Below are positions 33,002-43,336 of a stretch of DNA of 64,000 nucleotides, piece by piece; the stretch's first letter is position 1, and every line of letters begins with the position of its first letter. The notes under the pieces are model-generated. The model made no database searches and was not told the DNA's origin. It saw only the letters and a list, made by a program, of their open reading frames with translations. The position numbers and the translations under genes are program-made. Where the stretch lies: positions 7,191,459 to 7,255,458 of the forward strand of contig NC_064039.1 in NCBI RefSeq assembly GCF_932526225.1, read 5' to 3'. The stretch is from Nematostella vectensis. Taxonomy: Eukaryota; Cnidaria; Anthozoa; Actiniaria; Edwardsiidae.

Positions 33002-36000
33002 TCAAGAAGAATGGGGAGTAGCGGGTACCACTGCGATGGGGTCTGCATAGGAATCATCCACAGGCTCTGTTTTAAAGTTGATATTCCAGTGAGGAGAAGA
33101 TGAGTCACCATTCAGCTCGCCAGCACCTGTAGAAAGGTGATACTGTGTGTTTTAGTGCGCCGCAAGCTCGGTGGCCACCAGTAAATAGTTTTAATAGAAA
33201 AAATCAGCCAATTAATATGCCAGAATCACAGCTTTGATCGACACTAACTTCTTAATAAGGATAATTCTATCGTACTCTGTTGCACTAAAGAATTTGTTTA
33301 CCTTGCTGGAGAAGTTAAGGTCAATTCAATGAGATACGTTTCTCGCATTTTCGTAAATACTTTCCATTAACTATCAGGGCTGCCACGTTATCATGTGACA
33401 CTCTGTAATGCTATATTATTACTCCATAAACTTACCATTTCCATCACCGAGGATGCCACAAGGACTGCAAGAGAACATCACATGGATCAGCATAAACAGC
33501 AGTTCAAGAAAAGTGTTAAACAATCACAATGTATCAAAAGTTAATGAAGCTTTGCAGCCTGACACAGCTGACTGTTACAACTGAAACTGAACTCTAAGCA
33601 ACTCTTTGCGCCAAATCCAGTACAAATTAGCGCTCCACCCACAAATAAAAGAAAGTGTCAAAACAATGTAATTTTTTTTGCCCTGGTGGTAATGGTATGG
33701 CCCATCGACAAGGCAGCAGTACGTTTTTAAAAAAAAACTTGTTATTTTTAAAGGGTATCTGATTCTAAAATGACTGATAAAAAACTAACTAAACAGATCT
33801 ATAACCATTTCCAGTTTGCAAATATTGCATTTAAAAAATGTTGCCATAGTGATGGATAAAACAGGATAGGGCTGCATGTTGCTATAGCGATGGATAAAAC
33901 AGGATAGGGCTGCATGTTGCTATAGTGATGGATAAAACAGGATAGGGCTGCATGTTGCTATAGTGATGGATAAAACAGGATAGGGCTGCATGTTGCTATA
34001 GTGATGGATAAAACAGGATAAGGCTGCATGTTGCTATAGTGATGGATAAAACAGGATAGGGCTGCATGTTGCTATAGTGATTGATAAAACAGGATAGGGC
34101 TGCATGTTGCCATAGTGATGGATAAAACAGGATAGGGCTGCATGTTGCCATAGTGATGGATAAAACAGGATAGGCTGCATGTTGCTATAGTGATGGATAA
34201 AACAGGATAGGGGCTGCATGTTGCTATAGTGATGAATAAAACAGGGTAGGGCTGCATGTTGCCATAGTGATGGATAAAACAGGATAGGGGTGTGGCTGGT
34301 AATCAAAGGCATAGCCCTTTTAAAATATCTGTATTTTGGATAAAATAAGTAATAATTTACCAGCACAATATATTTATCAGCTTAAAATCACTTAGAAAGG
34401 GAGGAGGGGGCAGGGATGGGTGAATAACAGATAAAAGACAAACACAGATCCAGACCTATTTACACCTGTTGACGTAAACAGACATACTCACGTAAACAGA
34501 TGTGCTCAGTATGAGCTTTATTCTGTTAATTGGGGCGACGGCGTTCAGTGTTTTTTTTTGTGAACAGGTCAGAATTTTTTCTGGACCTGAAACACTTAAG
34601 ATACACTTACCTCATGGTTGAGAAATCAGAACTTTGCTCCCCCTGTAAATAAGCACAAAATAATTAGTGGTGTATAACCAATATAAAAAGATGGGGACAG
34701 GGTCTGGTGGATTAGGATGATTTGGATGGCAATTCGGTTTTCAAGGAGTTATGGAACGGGAATATTGTACATCAAACAAAATGTTTTTTAACGTATACTA
34801 CCATTGAATATGTCCTGTACAGTGTAGAAGAATATTTCACTTCGGTAGTATCATCTTCCATTTTACTAAATAAAAAAAAAACATAATTATTTTTATCACC
34901 ATTATCATTATCCTTAGCACCACTATCACCACAATATCATCATCATCACCATCACCATTCATCTTCATCTTCAATGGCAATTTATGTTCTTTTTATTTTG
35001 AAATTTTGAAATTTATTTTAAGATTAATTCATTCTTCCCAATAAAACAAATACTCACACATTTGTTAGAGAATCCATGTTTCCGTTAAGAGCAAGATTAG
35101 ATCTTGAGGAGGGGTCCTGCAAGTAAAATAAAAAGAAGATAATAAAAGTTATCATAATAAATTTCTACTGCATACAATCTTCTACTACTCCCATATAAGA
35201 TACTCACGGTGATGAGTAGGTAGTCATGGATAAGTTGGCGATCTTCCTGCTGTAGTCGCAAGGCATAGTCCTGAACACTGCTGATCCAGTATTTCTGAAG
35301 GGCAGCTGTTCCACCCAGTCCAATCTCATGCAGTGCACTCTCCATTACATCCTTAAAGACAACCACAGAAATAATCCTGACATGTAGAGCAAGTAAAGCT
35401 CCCATTTTTTACAGAAAAAAGCTCCCTAATTGTGAACTAGGTTTAATGATTTCATTTGTGCTTTACACTCTTTACAGGCTGATGTTGATCCTTTAATACA
35501 GACTATAAACTACTAATTCATCCACAACAACAGGGAATGCAGAGAGGGAGGGGCTGGGGGCAGCCCCAACACTTTTTGCAACAGAAACAAGCCAAATACT
35601 ATGAATTATTCCATTTTTGTTTTTATCAATATGATATATTTTTCAATTGCCAGCCCCCCACTCTTCAAAATGCTCTGCGGTCACTGAACAAACACACAAA
35701 CACAAAAACCCAGTTACTGTATAGAAGAACTACCATGAATACAATAAAAGAAACTAAAAGAATACAATAAAAGAAACTAAAAGAATACAATAAAAGAAAC
35801 TAAAAGAATACAATAAAAGAAACTAAAAGAATACAATAAAAGAAACTAAAAGAATACAATAAAAGAAACTAAAAGAATACAATAAAAGAAACTAAAAGAA
35901 TACAATAAAAGAAACTAAAAGAATACAGTAAAAGAAACTAAAAGAATACAATAAAAGAAACTAAAAGAATACAATAAAAGAAACTAAAAGAATACAATTA

Positions 36001-39000
36001 AAGAAACTAAAAGAATACAATAAAAGAAACTAAAAGAATACAATAAAAGAAACTAAAAGAATACAATTAAAGAAACTAAAAGAATACAATAAAAGAAACT
36101 AAAAGAATACAATTAAAGAAACTAAAAGAATACAATAAAAGAACTACCTTGAATAATCACACTTACAGGGAAACCAGTCCTGCCATTTGCAGCATAACTG
36201 TCAACATTTGATCTAAGCAGCTTACAGAATCTTGTGCTAAAGTCGTGCAAGATGTCTGTGAGGTTCTCTAGTGCTATCTCACTGGCCACTAGAGCAATGA
36301 AAAATATCATCAAATTTTCCAAGTAAATCATTAAAAGTGGTATGGCCATTATTCTAGTACATCTACAAAAATTGTGCTTCAAGCTACACTGAATGAATAT
36401 CATTTTAAGAAATTTGGAATTTTGCATCAATGCTTTTAAGGATTCAAAAACTCAATTTTTAACTGTAAATTCCCTAATCTAATATATTTTTCATAGAGAA
36501 TAGACTTACTCTCAAATCCTGAGTGAGCACAAATGGCAGCCACTGCTCTAAGAAGAAGTTGCCGAACAGATACACTGTCAAGATGTGGATATACAAGCTT
36601 ATGGCTTGACCGAGTACTGTTGAAACAGGAACAAATTCATTCCCTCCAAAATACATTTAGCTTTCAAGGAAAATATGGGGGAACAATGGGGGAAAGACCA
36701 GAAGAACTTTGTTTACCTGGGAGATGTGTGAAGCCTGGCCATGAGGGTTGTTTGAGTCTGCGGTGTGACAATACCTTGAGTAGTACAGAACCGTTTGGGC
36801 TTTGGGGGATGAGGGGGGAGTAATAATGGCTCATGGAATTCTGACTTCTGAAAAAAAGGTGAAATGGGTGTTTCAGCGCAACTCACACAAAATATATATT
36901 TTTTCAAATAATCTCATTTCACATAAATTTAAGGTGTCATTACAATTTTAGCTTTTGCCCTAGCATAAATAAATAGAGATAACTAAAGTAAAACTCTTAG
37001 AGGTGTGCATTGGAGGTGGGAAAGGCAGCCTAAAATGCATTGTGACTTCTTATAGTATCTCTTTGCAGTGTGTCCATACACAGCTAGTGAGATGAGAACA
37101 CCTACCACCATTAACATACTTTTTATCTCCTAATAACTCAAACTGATTTTGGTTTTCCCTGGAGTCACTGGGAATCAATAGTATGTTTATTCATGCTGTA
37201 CCTGGGTGTACCAATCCCCTCTGTTCTAGTGTCGTTCGTTTCACTCCCCCTAGCACTGTGTTGTTTCAATAAAACATTGATTTTGTGTTGTCATCGCTTA
37301 ATGTATTCCTCCCTCTTGTGTTAGTGCTGAACATTTTGTGCTAGCTTTCACTGCTGTAGGATCTTTTGTGTTCATTAAAGCGGCAATCACACTTGCGGTC
37401 AATTATGTAACAATATCCAATGTCATTTAACGAAAGACATGCAAAAATATTCCAAATTTGTTAAAACAGTTTGTCTATTGTAAGTTATTTTGAGCATTTG
37501 ACTGATAATTTAGGGCAAATAGCACGATTTTATTAGATTCTTTTGTCTTTTTTCGTAGAGGTTTTCATCAGCCTGCTGGAAGTTAACACTATGTGCTTCA
37601 CGCTTTAACCTGATGCTATTAACCTGATTATTAATCTTAATCTTGTGCTGGGACAATGCCCTACCTACCTCTCCGTACTGGTGCTGTGCCGCCATTAGCA
37701 CTTGCCGCATGCGTCTCTTATGATGTTGTAACTCAATGGTATGAAGAACAAGATTTTGGGAGTGTTTATCAAGTGGTGGCTTCACAGAAGGCAAGAACTT
37801 GGCTGGCAGTCTAATACAAAGAACAAACAAAAAAACAACTTCAGGACTTGTTATAGCTACTAGCTGAAATGCCCTAGCCTCCATGATCGCCTATGATTTT
37901 TCATTGTTGGTCAAACTTATTGTGATTTTGATTCTTATTTCATTAATTTATAATTTTGAGTGAGTCCCATCACCCACACCAGGAAGAAGATAACTCGGAC
38001 TCAAACTGAATTTGATTTCTAGCCAGGTTCTACTGACTAATCACAGGCCATCCACATACCTGTCAACTTTCCTGCATTAGGCAGGAGTCTTAAGATTTTG
38101 GACCACTTCTCCCACATAAGGCAGGAGTCTTAAGATTTTGGACCACTTCTCCCGCATTAGGCAGGAGTCTTAAGATTTTGGACCACTTCTACATTAGGCA
38201 GGAGCCTAAAAGTTTTGGACCACTTCTCCCACATTAGGCAGGAGTCTCAAGATTTTGGACCACTTACATTAGGCAGGAGCCTAAAGGTTTTGGACCTCTT
38301 CTCCCACATTAGGCAGGAGTCTTAAGATTTTGGACCACTTCTCCCACATTAGGCAGGAGTCTTAAGATTTTGGACCACTTCCTCCACATTAGGCAGGAGT
38401 CTTAAGATTTTGGACCACTTCTACATTAGGCAGGAGCCTAAAAGTTTTGGACCACTTCTCCCACATTAGGCAGGAGTCTCAAGATTTTGGACCACTTACA
38501 TTAGGCAGGAGCCTAAAGGTTTTGGACCACTTCTCCCACATTAGGCAGGAGTCTTAAGATTTTGGACCACTTCTCCTGCGTTGAGCACCAAATCTCACGC
38601 TTTTTAGCGATTTTTATCGCTTCCGAAAAATTATTCTATAGAAAATCATCATTTTGCCTATTTTCTATTTAAATATTTGAAACAATAATTCCCTTGCGTA
38701 GCGCAATTTATTTTTTACACCCTCATGAGATCAATAAGTGGATTTGTTCGTGAGAACTTTCAGCAAACGCCTGCAAGGTTAAACCCACCCCCCTCCAAAA
38801 AAATGAGTATACCCCACCCCTCCCCCAAAAAATTCTCAAGCCTTGAGATTTTCAGTGGTTGACAGGTATGCACCCAAGTTCATTATTTGTTTTTACATAA
38901 GGTAGAGATGGTTCTGTACTAATTATACTTATTGAGTTCCCAGAATAATACGGTTTTGTTTATAGCGGAGGCCTATACCTAAGAAAGTGGTATATAAAAA

Positions 39001-39863
39001 AAATATGGTAGCAAATATTGGTAACCCATTGACTCAAGTTTTTTTGACGCGATGTCCGTCCGTCCGTTGCCTAAAAGCATCGTATAACAACCAAACTTGG
39101 CAGGTGTCATGTATGTGTCAAAGGAGAATCGTGTGGCGCTGAGATTTGGACTGGTTGGACTTCAACTATCTGTGAGGATGTCACCGTGATTTGATTGTGA
39201 TAAAGCGGGAGGAAGTGTGTTTTTGAGGACGAAACGTGAGGTATGCCCAAAATTACTTTCCTACCTTTCACTTCGTTCGTTTAAAATTTCAAATTGTGAA
39301 TTTTTAATCTTGAAAAAGGCGCTTTAATACGGCCAAAGAACAAGCAAAAAGTAAACATAAACACAACACTAGACAACACGCGTCTCCTCAACAAGTTTTT
39401 CACTAATTTTGTTTTTTCGCCCTATGTTTACCGTAAAATCAATAGGGACAAATAAAGAGCTTGGGCTACCTGTGGTATCATGAATAAAAGCAGCTAGCCC
39501 GACTTCACGCTACTTTAGCGTCTAGTTTACATTTAAAAGCCGGCAAAACAACACGAAAACCTGTCGTATGGCAATAAAACTTGGTATGGTTTGTTTTCTG
39601 TCCTATACTACTGATATATTGGTATAAACCCGGAAATTAAGAGTTTGATGCTACCGGGCACTTTAATGTTTTTAGTTGTTTCTTGCTGATAATTTTACTT
39701 ACTCATCTTTGGGTGGATAAACGTCAGAAGAAGGTTGATGAAGTCGTGGTATTTCACAATCCACAGCTTTAGGCCTACTCGATTCTATCGGCGTTGTAAG
39801 AGCCTTGACTGAGGGTTCATCAATTTCGCCCCAATGAAGAACACAGCTCATTTCGGCCGCCAT
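33002..39863 (-). CDS. SUPT7L: SUPT7L homologue (STAGA/SAGA subunit STAF65-gamma), ten exons
   Basis: Exons in transcript order: 39863-39703, 37810-37669, 36847-36717, 36616-36510, 36288-36167, 35351-35208, 35116-35060, 34642-34611, 33464-33436, 33126-33002. Phases agree throughout; 349 residues, against 414 in human. The start has LHWGEIDEPS and RLHQPS, as in vertebrate SUPT7L. Exon 2 has LVLHTIELQHHKRRMRQVLM. Exons 4-6 encode the histone fold. The last exon has SSSPHWNINFKTEP, matching a conserved C-terminal motif. In the SAGA co-activator it pairs with another histone-fold subunit in the nucleus. Exon 7 uses a weaker donor (AAT|GTGTGAG), chosen because GTGAGT two bases on would give an early stop. 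Two AATAAA signals lie near 32695 and 32675. Confidence 0.88.
33838..34290. repeat. 38-bp tandem array, about 12 copies
   Basis: The unit is GTTGCTATAGTGATGGATAA plus AACAGGATAGGGCTGCAT, with single-base variants. It lies in the SUPT7L intron between exons 8 and 9. The minus-strand frame of FIHHYSNMQP-type repeats is an artefact. Confidence 0.96.
35208..36616 (-). CDS. SUPT7L: SUPT7L histone-fold exons 4-6
   Basis: Spliced, these encode VRQLLLRAVAAICAHSGFE, then SEIALENLTDILHDFSTRFC and KLLRSNV, then FPDVMESALHEIGLGGTAAL and QKYWISSVQDY. This is the bromodomain-associated histone-fold region of SUPT7L; the human protein has LETLTDVAHEY and FPDVMEQVFHEVGIG at the same places. These are the most conserved exons and anchor the assignment. 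Confidence 0.92.
35737..36146. repeat. 23-bp A-rich tandem array, about 17 copies
   Basis: The unit is AATACAATAAAAGAAACTAAAAG, with ACAATT or ACAGTA variants. On the SUPT7L strand it is a pyrimidine-rich array starting about 20 nt after the exon 5 donor (GTAAGT at 36161-36166). Confidence 0.97.
38055..38870. mobile_element. MITE family 1, copy 2 with internal 40-bp array
   Basis: The termini CATACCTGTCAAC and GTTGACAGGTATG are perfect inverted repeats with TA at the junction. Compared with 1977-2312, the left part is expanded by about 12 units of roughly 40 bp (ATTAGGCAGGAGTCTTAAGA, then TTTTGGACCACTTCTCCCAC; shorter CTACATTAGG variants) between 38076 and 38585. It lies in SUPT7L intron 1. 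Confidence 0.9.
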
Positions 39864-40610
39864 GACAGTTCAACTATCAATACCGCTGACTCGTACCACA
39901 GGGTCCCCAACAGTGGCAGGCTAACAATAACTCGGTCATTGAAATAGTGATGGAACTGATGTCCTTAGAGACTCAAGTGCCCAAAAGACCTCAATGTTTT
40001 TCACTGTACGTCATAGCGCACTGTGTGTGGCGTAACCATAAAAGACTTAGGTCTTAAGGGCTAGGAACCTGGTTATTGCCTCCCTATTAATGCCCGGGTG
40101 GCTCGGTAACTGTGTGTTGCACAGTTCGCTAGATAGTGGTGTTGGGGTCGAAATCTCCAGCCTAGCCGTAAAGCTTTAGCTGCCATACGGTGATTCAGCG
40201 CCACGTCTGGATGTATGGTCTCCCTTTTTTCACTTCGTTTTCAACCTACCTTTGAATCATGGCCGGAACAATCATATATATACATTTTACATTTTTTTTA
40301 AGCCACTCAGTATTCCAGCCTGATCAATATAGGATATATATTCCAGATGTTTCTTGAAGTCTAGATATTTTCATTCAGATATTTTCAAAGTCACCACAAA
40401 CGATATGAATGCCGGGAAGAGGAAAGAGGCTGTTCTGTGCTGCATTGGCGAAATTTTTTTATTATCGCCTTTGTAGTAGCTGGGTCAGCTGAGAGGATAT
40501 AAATGGAAATACACGGAGATGCCGGAGGTATTCAGGGGCTTTGTAAAAGGCACGAAATGCCCGGGAGCACATAAATAAGAATACTATTTTCATTGACAAA
40601 AACTTTTTAT

Positions 40611-40655
40611 AACTAGATTTACTGAGCTAGTTTTACTAGCTCAGTAAATCTAGTT
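40611..40655. repeat. Perfect 21-bp hairpin
   Basis: The arm at 40611-40631 (AACTAGATTTACTGAGCTAG plus T) is the exact reverse complement of 40635-40655 across a 3-base TTT loop. A partial third copy (ACTGAACTAGATTT) follows at about 40662. Confidence 0.95.
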
Positions 40656-41403
40656 CAGATTACTGAACTAGATTTGCTACGTCGGTAAGCTTGTGCTGTT
40701 GATGCCTATAACAAGAACAACCTTCTATTTACCCCTAAGCTTACATACATTCTTTATTTAAGATACAGAATAAATATTTAAGGGGTACTGGCATCTGAAA
40801 TAACTGAAGGGTTAACGAGGACAGATGCCAGAAAAATAGGTACAATGTGCGGTAGGTCAGGACCCCCCCCCCCCACACACACACACACACATAGAAACAA
40901 AAACATAAACATAAGAGTTGGGGGCTAGCCGATATCTTTAAGACTAAGGCGAAGACGAGTGCTTTAATTGTTCACAGTCGTAACCACACAACATACAGCA
41001 CTAAGGCTCTCCATATTTATACGCTTGGACCAGACAGCAATCCATGTGGTAGTCCCACATGAAAGGAAATAAATGTAAAACAATTCAAGAGGGAACGAGG
41101 AGAATTGGATTTATTCGGCAAAACGAACCAATCAGCCAAAAAGGTGAGAGCGTGGAAAATCACAGATTTGGTCTCTTGTCCCTGCGTATTTACAAAAAAA
41201 TCAATGAAGTCAAGGTAACTCTAAGATAACATAATGATTGAGCAACTTTCAGAACTTAACTGCGCATGCTCAAAGAGCGCGTGACTACAACAGTTTTCCT
41301 TTAATAAAATAACGATACAAATAAATGATTCTAAACCAAGGGGTTGAAGGCGGCGTACTATGACATTTGCAGTCTTAAAGTCACTGGAGACGACACCAGA
41401 TCC

Positions 41404-41930
41404 GAAAGAAGCATTAAAAATAATCTCTAAAGGCTTTTATATCACTACGAATAAGTTTTAGAATGTTGACTGGTATACTCGATGGTCCAACAGCCTTACC
41501 ATTTTTAAAACCGCAAATAATATTTTCAATTTCACTACTAGAGGATGGCAAGGCATAGAAGCTTTTGCATACTGACTTGCCAAGGAATTCCATTGGCTTT
41601 GAAATAGCATTGGGAATCTCACTGGAAATATTTTTCCCAACGTTAGAGAAATAATGGTTGAACTCATTTGCAATTTCTTTTGGATTAGTGATTCCATTTT
41701 CACTATTGACAATTTTTACAGTTCTTTGATTAACTGATGACTCATTTACTATTTGCTTAATACCTTTCCAAATTATCTTTCCATCACCATTACACTAAAA
41801 AATAAACCTTCTTTTTTTACTTATTTTAAAAAGATGATTTAATTTGTTTCTATATGGCTTAAATTTTGCATGGTAATATAAAGATTTACTTTTAATAAAT
41901 TTATAAGATATAGCATCTCTCTCGCATCCT
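41404..41930 (-). pseudogene. Non-LTR retrotransposon (LINE) fragment
   Basis: Minus-strand translation gives SLYYHAKFKPYRNKLNHLFK, a stop, IIWKGIKQIVN, then ITNPKEIANEFNHYFSNVGK, SSSSEIENIICGF and GKAVGPSSIPVNILK. This is the connector between endonuclease and reverse transcriptase plus the first RT motif of LINE ORF2 proteins. Catalytic motifs are absent and the frame is broken, so the copy is dead. The clade cannot be set from this piece. Confidence 0.82.
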
Positions 41931-42259
41931 TAGCGTGCGTCGTACTGCTTGCAATACAGTTCAGCTGTTTTCTTCCAAACACTACGTCGTGAATACGCGT
42001 TAAGAAGATCTAGGCTTATCTTTGAGAAGCAAGTTTAGAGTTAAAAAACAGCATGAAAACTTCTTTTGGTCACGTGCTCTCTGGCAAAAAGATGCTTCAG
42101 GATTCCTGTGGATGTCCGCGCAACAGCAAAACAAGGCACAGGATGCGCATAGGAAAGCTAAGTTGGAAGTCCCTCCCAAAAAAAACCGTTGCGCGTCCCG
42201 TGCGTGAATTCATCAAGCAGAAATTTATCACAATGTATATATAATTAAGTCAATCAAAT

Positions 42260-42625
42260 ATTACAAGGTTATGAAAACTAATAATTAGATAAAAATAATA
42301 ATAATGATGAGTAATTATTATTATTATTACTATAGTAATTATATTTCTGATAATGAAAACAATAAGTATCAATCATAATAGTTATAATAAAAATGAAAAC
42401 AATAAGTAGTGATAATAATAGTAATAATAGTAATAATAATTAATGGAAAGTAATAATTAGATAATAATAAAAATAATAATGTTAATAATGAGTAATCATT
42501 ATTATCTGATTATTATAGGGATTATATTAATAATAATGAAAACAATAAGTAACAATCATAATAGTTATAATAAAAATGAAAACAACAAGTAATAATAATA
42601 ATAATAATAGTAATAATAAGTAATG
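42260..42625. repeat. AT-rich (AAT)n/(ATA)n simple-repeat cluster
   Basis: Dense AAT/ATT triplets, with a duplicated block around AATCATAATAGTTATAATAA. Confidence 0.85.
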
Positions 42626-42649
42626 CTGAAATAGGCGAGTACCAACGGT

Positions 42650-42825
42650 TAGCTGAGGTGGGGGGGGGGGGGGCTGCGCAGTCATCGGTATCTTATTAAA
42701 AAAAGTATAGTTTATGACGATCCTTCAATAAGAAATGACCCACTTTTTTGCGGCAGAGGGAGGAGGAAGGGGGGGGGGGGGCTACGCACCCTTCCTAGGT
42801 ACGCGCGTACGCGCCTGGATAAAGA
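42650..42825. repeat. Repeat family B copy with two poly-G runs
   Basis: GACGATCCTTCAATAAGAAA, CCCACTTTTTTGCGGC and G-runs near 42659 and 42770 match the families at 22255 and 48650. It ends in TACGCGCCTGG, resembling the family 2 terminus. Confidence 0.65.
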
Positions 42826-42965
42826 TCGCTTACTTTTACATGCCCATTTATACGAAAAAGTTTGCGGGTCTGATAACACCGAAAAAAATAAACATGGTAA
42901 AAACTAGCAAGCTATGGCTAACAAAACGATAAGATAGTTTGATATTATAATGAAAAAACACAGAA

Positions 42966-43053
42966 ACCTACCTCAACTACCAGAATGCAGCGCGCGCTTT
43001 TTCAAGCTTGCATCAAACGAAGAGCGCGCTGCAAGTCGAGGTAGGTTCCCATA
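42966..43053. repeat. Imperfect palindrome
   Basis: AACCTACCTC and GCAGCGCGCGCT on the left mirror AGCGCGCTGC and GAGGTAGGTT on the right, around a short centre. It is a probable fold-back element or cruciform site close to the end of the lectin gene. Confidence 0.6.
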
Positions 43054-43139
43054 GTGAGTGCGCGCGCATGCTTATAGCTGGAATGGCCTAATGAAATAAC
43101 TAAGAGAGCATAACATATCTTATGCTCTCTTGAAATAAC

Positions 43140-43336
43140 TCAGTTCTTTCGACAAATGTATCGCATTTCCAGATCACATGGTTTCATGTGCCAAAAGTAT
43201 GGTAAGTGCGGCAACATGCTTGCGCAGTCCGCTTCAGGAGAATTGGTTGCGGTCTCGAGCTTGCTGTACGTCAGCGGTTTTCCATCAGCCCAGGTCACCG
43301 TGCCTTCAGTTGTTTCATCATTGAGGCCAATCCAAA
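43140..43336 (-). CDS. C-type lectin domain, C-terminal half, terminal exon
   Basis: It encodes VWIGLNDETTEGTVTWADGK, ADCASMLPHLPYFWHM, KPCDLEMRYICRKN and a stop. The WIGL, W.DG and C...YIC landmarks are intact, but the calcium/sugar motifs EPN or QPD and WND are absent, so classic Ca-dependent sugar binding is unlikely. Confidence 0.9.

Larger units (their letters stand above)
39864..43139. other. Intergenic region between SUPT7L and the lectin gene
   Basis: No exon found. It contains a perfect hairpin (40611-40655), a CA/poly-C microsatellite near 40862-40890, a LINE remnant, AT-rich trinucleotide clusters and a family B repeat, listed separately. The part next to 39863 should hold the SUPT7L promoter. 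Confidence 0.5.

Noticed and set aside
34034..34366. Minus-strand frame with FIHHYSNMQP repeats
   Set aside because: A 38-bp array inside a SUPT7L intron.
36474..36656. Minus-strand frame FLEQWLPFVLTQDLR as a SUPT7L exon
   Set aside because: Wrong frame. The frame giving VRQLLLRAVAAICAHSGFE matches SUPT7L and joins in phase.
36533..36823. Plus-strand 96-codon frame over the SUPT7L exons
   Set aside because: Shadow of the minus-strand exons 3 and 4, which have matching splice sites and homology.
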